This document shows, one piece after another, positions 41,201-50,575 of a stretch of DNA of 64,000 bases. The stretch is from Anolis sagrei. Taxonomy: Eukaryota; Chordata; Lepidosauria; Squamata; Anolidae. The stretch is taken from the NCBI RefSeq assembly GCF_037176765.1, contig NC_090034.1:20741375-20805374 (forward strand). Direction: 5' to 3'. The translations under genes and the position numbers were made by a program. The notes beneath the pieces were generated by a model. That model saw only the letters and a list, made by a program, of their open reading frames with translations. It was not told the origin of the DNA and ran no database searches. Position 1 is the first letter of the stretch. Every line of letters begins with the position of its first letter.

Positions 41201-44200
41201 ATGAAATTTCTGGAGTATAACAACTACTTTCAAAGTAAGCACCGTGCAATTAAAAAGGAAATAACACTTTCAAACCATTAACAGATTTTTTTAAAGAGAA
41301 TGTTACTTAGTGTAATAGGTACATGGTTATAAAGTATCCTCAGTGTTCTCTAGCAGGTATGGAGGGGTTTTTTTCTATTGGATCTCAGCCACATCCTTCA
41401 CAAGGTTGTAGTCCTTATTGAGGACTTAGATAGACAGGTGAGTTAGTTGGCCCTTTCCCTATTGGTCTCTCTGCCTGTCTTCTATTCAGCCCATCATAAG
41501 AATATTTAAAGTGAAAATTGAAAGTGCAATGACCCAGGACTGTTAACAGACAACGGCTATGTCTTTGTGTGATATGTGATTTTATGTGCTGTGTTTAACA
41601 ATATTTAATGTTTTATCGGGGAAGGGTCAATTTCGATGTTTTATACTGTTTTTTATAAATTTTTATGAATTGTTTTTATGAATTGTTGCCAACACTGTGA
41701 ACCGCCCTGAATCCCCTTCAGGGTTAAGAAGGGCAGTACACAAATGCTGCAAATAAATAAATAAATTTCCCTCTCTCTTCCTATTAGAGTTAGAGTGATA
41801 CTTGTCAAGGATCTGCCTCCTTTTCTGTGCACATGCTAAACCCCTGAGTCCTCAGTTTTGTTCTTTTCCTGTGAGCATGGAGAGAGGCAAGATGTCTGCT
41901 GTGAGTTGGTTAGATAGCCTGGCCCTGTGATAACTTTCCTATCTATATATGTAGTTCTTTGAATCAATAACTTTTAAAGCTTGACTTTGCTCTTCTAATT
42001 GCTGAAGCCCAGTGGCTCTACTGCTGGCACTAGAAACTTCTGAGCTGCTAAACTGCTGCTAATGTTGTTGCTGCTGCTTTATTATCTTTGAATGCAATTT
42101 TGGAAATAACACCTCCGCCCATCATTTTCCACCACTTTTGGGTCCCAAGAGAACAATTATTTTCAATATATATGTATATACAGGCAATCCCTGGGTTACA
42201 GACATTTGACTTATAAACGGCTCCTAGTTAAGAACGGGTAAGACAACAGGAAGTGAGAGAAATCTCCCCCTTGGAAGGGAAATTTACTCCTGGAAGAGTT
42301 ATCATGGGGGAAAGGGGTCTCCACTGAAGCTATATCTCTGATCCTTGTTTTCATAACAAGTCAAATTTTCCAAAATCCAATGGTTACAGGGTGGATTTTT
42401 TCTGAAAAGAGGCAAAGACAGCAAAACAAAAACACTAAAGGGGCATTATCCCTTTCCTATGCTATAGATAGATAGATAGATAGGTAGGTAGGTAGGTAGG
42501 TATGTGTGTGTATTGGCTGGAGTTACACTTAAGAAAACATGCCTGTTCTGCCTTACATACAAACTCAACTTAAGAACAACCTTCTAATACTGACTGGATT
42601 ATAACTTGGACACTGCCTGTATGTATATGGATGTGTGTATCCACCATATTTAAGTCTCCTGTGGATCAATGAGTCTCTAGAGACCTGTTTTGTGAAACCA
42701 GAAGTGGACAGCAGCTTCAAAGTGTGTCCCTGGTTGCTTGACAGCTCTTTCCTCTCCTTGTAGGACATCAACAGTGTGGCAGTTTCTCCCAACGACAAGC
42801 TCATTGCCACTGGATCCCAGGACAGAACAGCAAAGCTGTGGACCTGCCAAGACTGCACACTTTTGGGGGTCTTTTCTGGCCACAAGCGCGGTGTCTGGTG
42901 CGTCCAGTTCTCCCCAGTGGACCAGGTCTTGGCCACTTCTTCTGCCGACGGCACCATAAAACTTTGGGATCTCCAGGAGTTTGGCTGCTTGAAGGTAAAG
43001 CCCTTGGGTTCATCTCCATGTCCTCTGCTCCTATTACACTATGTAACACAATTTTTGGTCCTGGGTTATAAATGTCATTTCCTAATTGGTTCTATCATAA
43101 AAAATGGAAAAAGGTTTATTAAACTGCACAAACTTTGTTTTTGCAGGACATCCTGCAGCAGATTTTTCTCTAGTTTTTCAATGAATATCCCATAAGGTCT
43201 CAACCAAATCAAACTAGTTTGAGCCACAAAAGTGAAGTTTCTGGAGTCAAACAACTACTTTTAAAGTAAGGACTGCACAATTAAGCAGGAAATAACCCTT
43301 TCAACCCAGGTACAGAAATTATTGCAGCAAGACTACTCTCTAATTATAGAACTCTTGGGCAAGTGGGCTTATTAACAAAGACCCTCGTCATAAATGTACA
43401 GCAGAGTAGCTTATCAGCAGCAGCGGGACCCAGCACCAGTAGCCCAAAGTGATAAAGAGAACAAAAAACACACAGACCAATGTTACCTCTTCTATAGGAG
43501 GCTTTTCTTTGTAGTAAAAAAATAATATGGTTGCACTATTTGCAAGAACAAAGGATTCCATAACACAAATAAAGTCCTTTATGCTCCCTTCTTTGCTCCC
43601 ACACAGGGCTTTTTTCTCATGCAGATTAACAGCTTTGCTCTCACAGAATCTCACACCAAACTTCCTGAGGAGCTTCACACATTAGCTTTACATACAGTTT
43701 TATACATGAGGCTCTCTCATACTGAGGGTTACCTCACACAGAAGGAGTTCCCAGTGGCGCAATGGGTTAAACCCTTGTGCCGGCAGGACTGAAGACCGAC
43801 AGGTCAGAGGTTCAAATCTGGGGCGAGTGTGGATGAGCTCCCTCTGTCATGTGGGGACATGAGAGAAGCCTCCTATAAGGATGGTAAAAAATCAAAACAT
43901 CCTGGCATCCCCTGAGCAATGTCCTTGCAGATGGCCAATTCTCACACCAGAAGCGACTTGCGGTTTCTCAAGTCACTCCTCACACAGAGGCTTCTCTCAC
44001 AGACTAAGGCCTACATCACACTGTGACGCCTTCTCACAGACCTTTCTCCCACTGAGGCAAACTAACACAGGCCTACTAAGCTACAGGCACACCTGCTTAT
44101 ATAGAACTGCAGCTTTTGCTGAGTCATTGCATCCATCTAACCCCTTCAGTACTTGACTCACATTTTTGTAATTAAAAATATTTTAATATTTCTGACAAGA

Positions 44201-47200
44201 ACTACTCCTAAAAGAAAAATTGGATCACAAAAATTCTACAAACTGGATCAGAAACGGACAAAGTTCTCTTGCTTCATTAAGGAGAAGTCACTCACTATTT
44301 TTTTCAGAGGGGTGGGAAACATTTATATCATTCACAAAGGGGGAAAAGGGAAAAGTCCAAACATCATTGGGTTTTGAACATTGAATTAAAAAAATTAAGA
44401 GAATAAGGTAGAATGGAGAAACTGCCTAATAGGATAGATTGACGAGTTTATAATAATATTTTTCACTGTATGTTTTTGAGGTGGGAAGTCCATTTTTATC
44501 ATTATCTTTGTTTTTGTTGTTCCTCAATGGGGCAGGTAAGGAAGATGACCCTTTGTGATGCTTTTTTCTTCTTCTTCTCCTTCTTTCTTCCAGACATTTG
44601 AAGGCCATGACGCCTCTGTCTTGAAGATCATCTTCATCAGCCGAGGGGGACAGGTGCTGAGCAGGTATTAACTCTCCCTTGGAAACATGGCATTTCTTTG
44701 CTCAGACAGATCGTTCTTTTTCTGGCAAAAGATTCCAAAGCAGAAAAACTGTTTAGCTCTTTCTAAAAATGGGCAGAATGTTATATCTTTGCACTGGAAA
44801 GATAGATAGATACGGGTTGCTGTAGGTTTTTCGAGCTGTATGGCCATGTTCTAGAAGCATTCTCTCCTGATGTTTCATCTACATCTATGTTTTGCCTACA
44901 TCCTGACAACCTCTGAGGATGCTTGCCATAGATGCAGGTGAAACGTCAGGAGAGAATGCTTCTAGAACAAGGCCATACAGCCCAAAAAACTTACAACAAC
45001 CCATTGATTTCGGCCATGAAAGCCTTTGACAATACACAGATAGATATGATTGAGAGAAAGAGAAAGAGAGAGAGAGAGAGCTCATGGGTATATCATAGAA
45101 TCCTAGAGTAATAATAATAATAATAATAAACTTTATTTGTACCCCGCTACCATCTCCCCAAGGGACTCGGTGCGGCTTACATGAGGCCAAGCCCAAAATA
45201 CATCAAACAAAACATCAATAAACACAACATCAATAAAAAATCAATAAAATACAAATCATATAAATCACATAAACAAAAAACAATCAATAGTGACATAAAC
45301 AATTTTAAAAATGGCCGGGCCAAATGTAATAGATTAAAATTGAAAATATGCTGACGTGAACAGGTAAAATATAACCAGGATAGGATTTTTCAGAGAGAAA
45401 TGAGGGAGCATGGTCCATCCTAAGTCAGTATTAAAGTGCATTGTGAGGACATATTGCTGAGAGTTCTCCTTATTCTGGGAAGACACACTGGAACAACCAC
45501 GTTTTCAGGCTCCTCCTAAAGACTGCCAACGTTGGGGCATGTCTAATGTCCCTGGGAAGTGAGTTCCAGAGTCGGGGGGCCACCATTGGGAAAGGCCCTC
45601 TCCCTCGTCCCCACCAATCACGCCTGCAAAGGAGGTGGGAGCTTGAGCAGGGCCTCTCCAGAGGATCGAAGAGATCGTGTGGGTTTGTACACAGAAATGC
45701 GGTCACACAGGCCATCCAGTCCAACCCCCTTCTACCAGACAAGAAGACACCATACAATCCCTCCCAACAGATGGTCATCCAGCCACAGATAGATGACCAT
45801 AGCTTTGATAGTTATAGAAATAGATACGTAGGTCAATGAGATTGAGAGAGAGTGATCTGATAGATATATAATAGACTACAGTTGGGAGAAATTGGCTATT
45901 TAGCCACAGATAAATCCTAGAGTTGGAAGAGGCCATCCAGTCAAACCTCTCTATGCTACACAGGAACACCATCCAAACCCTCCTGACAGATGGCTATCCA
46001 GCCTGTGCTTAAAAGCCTCCAAGGAAGTAGACTTACCAGACTCTGGATCCTAGAAGTGGAGGAGAACCTCAAAGGCAATCTAGTGCAACCCCTTTCTGCT
46101 AGGCAAAACAACACCACCCAAGCCCTCCTGACCGATGCCCATACAACCTCTGCTTAAAGACCTCCAGAGACAGAGTCTGCTCCAGACTTCTATTGCCTTA
46201 GCAATTGTGAGATTATATATTATCTTGGGATATATACTTTGAGATATATTTTCTGTGGTGGTTAGGGGAAAGAGCCGCATAAGTTGGCATCCTTCGCCTA
46301 CAGCAAGCCACTGCATTTGGACACATGAAGCCGATCAGTCCCCCGAGTCCAGCCATGCTGACCGTCTCTCTGTACTTTTCCTCCCCAGCGGCTCAGACGG
46401 CCTGCTGAAGCTGTGGACGGTTAAGAGCAACGAGTGCGTGAAGACACTGGAGGGCCACAAGGACAAGGTGTGGGGCCTCGACGCCAACAAGAAGGACAAT
46501 ACGGTGGCCAGCGGTTCCAGCGACTCAAAGGTCTTGCTCTGGAAGGTACAGCCTCCGCCCCTCAACAGCCCCCAGGCAGCCCTCATAGGCTGGATGTGCT
46601 GTTGCCTGCTCTTCTTCATCCTCCTCTTCCTCATCCTCCTCATCGTCCTCATCGTCAGACCTCGCTAGAACAGCCTCCCTCCCTCCCTGCCCTCCTTCTT
46701 TCCTTCTTTCCGATCAAGAAATTGTAATAAATAGGTGCCGTTTCTGAATGAGGCCAGTCGATGCTCCTTGTCCGTTTCTTTAGGGAACTAGATCCATCCA
46801 TTTATCCTCTATTATTATTATTTTCAAAGTAGTTTAAAATAGCAGAGTGCACCATAGCCAATGCTATATATTCATATTTATGTTTTAAGGAACCTTTTGG
46901 GTAAGTTAAAATATTGTAGGAATATTTGGCCTCCATTGCAGAATGCAGACTAGCCAATAATGCTATATATTTATATGTATGTTTTAAGGCACCCTTTAAG
47001 GCACTGGGAGCCCCCGGTGACACAGTGGGTTAAACCCCTGTGCCAGCAGGACTGAAGGTCACAGGTTCGAATCCGGGGAGATGCAGATGAGCTCCCTCTA
47101 TCAGCTTCAGCTCCTCATGCGGGGACATGAGAGAAGCCTCCCACAAGGATGATAAAACATCAAATCATCCGGGCGTCCCCTGGGCAACATCCTTGCAGAC

Positions 47201-47330
47201 GGCCAATTCTCTCACACCAGAAGCAACTTGCAGTTTTTCAGGTCGCTCCTGACATGACAAAAAAAAGCACCCTTTGTGTAAGTTAAAATATTGTAGGGAT
47301 ATTTGGCCTCTGTAGCAGCGTGTAGCATTC

Positions 47331-47374
<44 letters not shown>

Positions 47375-48540
47375 TTCCATATATGTATTTGTGTATATAT
47401 ATGTGTGTGTGTGTGTGTTTTTAAGACACCTTTTGTATGTATATATATTTGTGTATGTGTGCGTGCATGTTTTAAGACTTCTTTTTGAGTAAGTGAAAAT
47501 ATTGTAGGAATATTTGCCAGAAGTTATAAAGAAATAAGAAGGGGAGGAAGAAAAAGAATCTACTGAGTTGGTTCTCCACCACTAACTTTATGGCATTGTT
47601 AACATGTTCTGTTTGAGATAAGTGCCTGATCAGATTTACAAAGCCCTTTAAAATAAGTTGGTTAATCCACAGTTTTCAGAAGTATTAATGTTTTGAGCAT
47701 TGGACTACATCTCTGGAAGACTATACAAACCTATTGAAATTGCAGCAAACCAAAAGAAAGGTGTTTGTAACATGAGCTTTCATAGATTCAGCCTGCTTCA
47801 TTTAGATCAGTGGTTCTGAACCTGTGGGTCCCCAGATGTTTTGGCCTTCGCCTCCCAGAAACCCTAACAGCTGGTAAATTGGCTGGGATTTCTGGGAGTT
47901 GTAGTCCAAAACACCTGGGGACCCACAGGTTGAGAACCACTGATTTAGATGGAACACCTCAAGAGGTTTAATTGGGTACTGGTGCTTCTTTTTGATACAC
48001 ATTTTCAGAATATATTTTGGGAATTGGGTTGTTGTTGTCGTCCTGGGTTTAATTGTATTTTAACTTGTTTATGCTTTATGGGCTTTAATGTACATCTTGT
48101 ATGACTTTTAGTGTTAGCTGGTTTGTCTCTTCTTTGGGGGAGAAGAAACAGGATATAAATACTTATTTATTATTATTATTATTATTATTATCTTATGAAA
48201 TAATAATAATAATAACAACAATAATAATGCAGTTTGCTCTCCACAGTATAGTACTAGTAGTAATAAGTAGTATTAATAATCATATTTTTATATTTATATC
48301 CCATGAAATAAAAACAATAATATTGCAATTTGTCCCCACGTACAGTATAATAATGATGATAATAATAATTAATGTATATCCCATGAAATAATAATGACCT
48401 CAGTAATAATAATAACAATTATTATGATTATTATGATTATACTGTACTGTGGGGACAAATTGCAATATTATTATTATTATAATAATTAATGTATATCCCA
48501 TGAAATAATAATGACCTCAATAATAATAATAATAATAATA

Positions 48541-48573
<33 letters not shown>

Positions 48574-50532
48574 GAGTGTATTATTATTTCATGCTTTTTG
48601 TGTCACTTCCCATGTCCCACAAGGGCTTCCCAAGGGGATGAAGAAAGGCCAATTAACACCATACAAAAGAAGGAATTTTTTAAAAAATATTTGAAATACT
48701 CTTTAAAATTATACTAAAATCCATTGTTTAAAAAATAGTTAAAAGCCATTTCAAGCAGAGTTTCTTCCCATGCTGTTTTGAGGAGATTCTGATTTTGGAG
48801 AGAAGTTGACATTTCCCCTTTCGTCTGTGGGAGTGAATAATGGCTCCGCGCCTGAGTTAATTAATGCATGAAGAGATAAGTGCACCGTAAATAGGGAGCA
48901 GTGGTTGCATTAGGCAGAGACAGGAGGCTGCTATGGATACTTGTAATACTGTATGGGATAAACTGAAAATGAGGTCTAAGTTTGGCTGCTGTGTCAAACC
49001 CCCAAAACTTCAGTGTGATTCCAGGGGGTTCAGGTGTTCCATCTGCATTTTCCCCAAAGCATCATCTGACCCATTTGGCCTGTTTCTGTTTCTTTTTATT
49101 TTGTCTCTTTGTCTTTGAAAGGATATCACCCAAGCAGAGCTTGAAGAGGAGCAAACGAAGCGGGAGGAAGAGATCCTGAAGTGAGTTTTTTCCTTTGGCA
49201 GCGCATGAGATGCATGCATCCCCTTCATGCGAATGTGGTTTCCCATAATCAAGAGCTTTCCAAACTATGTGTCAGAGCTCATTGGTGTGTCACATGAAAA
49301 TAGGTTCCCCCCCCCCCATTCAAAGCCCTCCTGACAGATAGCCATCCAGCCTCAGTTCAAGAACCTCCATAGTAGGAGACTCCACTGGGAGAGGCCCCCA
49401 AAGGGCATCCAGTCCAACCCCTTTCAGCCAGGCAGGAAAACATAGTGAAAGCCCTCCTGACAGACAGCCATCAAGCCTCTGCATAAAAGGACTAGATCAT
49501 GGAATGCTGGAATTGGAAGACACTCGAAGAGCCATCCAGTCCAACCCCCTTCTGTCTTCATACAGGAAAAACACAGACAAATCAGACACACACCCCCTAA
49601 CAGATGGTCATCCAGCCTCTGTTTAAAAGCCTCCAAAGAAGGAAACTCCAAGGCAGTTAGTTCTACTGCTGGACAGTGTTTCTCATGATGTGGGGTGGGG
49701 GATGTCAGTGTCCGTAGATCTTTCTGAAGGCCATGTGACCTGACCCTTTTTCCTTCCTTGTTCTGCTAGGGAGCAAGAGTTGTCCAACCTGCTGCATGAG
49801 AAGAGGCACCCGCAGGCCCTAGCCCTGGCCCTCTCTATGGGGCGGCCCCATACAGTCCTCAGCGTCATCAAGGGTAAGGAGAGGTCATCTGAGGAGCCAG
49901 GCATGAGCCAACTTCTGTCCTCCAGGTGTTTTGGACTGCAACTCCCAAAATTCCTTACAGCTGTAGAAGGACCCAAGTTTGCCCATGCCTGCACATGGAC
50001 CATACGATCGCTATTTTAGAACATTCAATATATGAGAATAAAAATAAGAATTTATATTATTATTATTGTTGTTATTATCGTTATAGTTACTGTTGGCAAA
50101 TACAGTGGCAAAACTCACCAGCCAATACCCCAGAGTCATAGAATCCCAGATTTGGAAGAGAGGGCCATCCAGTCTATACAAGAATAATAACAATGCAATG
50201 CCAGAGTTGGAGGAGATCCCAAGGGCAATAATAATAAATAATAACACTTTATTTATATTCTGCCCTGTCTCCCCGAGAGGACTCCCCGAGGGCAGATCCA
50301 ATCCATGCAGGAATGTATTTATTTACTTCATTTCTACCCCGCCTTTCTCACTGTAAATAATAATAATAATAATAATAGAATCCTAGAGTTGGAAGACACC
50401 CCGAGGGCCATCCAGTCCATGCAGGAATGATGATGATGATTATGATGATGGAATCCCAGAGTTAGAAGAGACTCCAAAGGCCATCCAGTCCATGCAGGAA
50501 TACTACTACTACTGCTGCTACTACTACTACTG

Positions 50533-50575
<43 letters not shown>

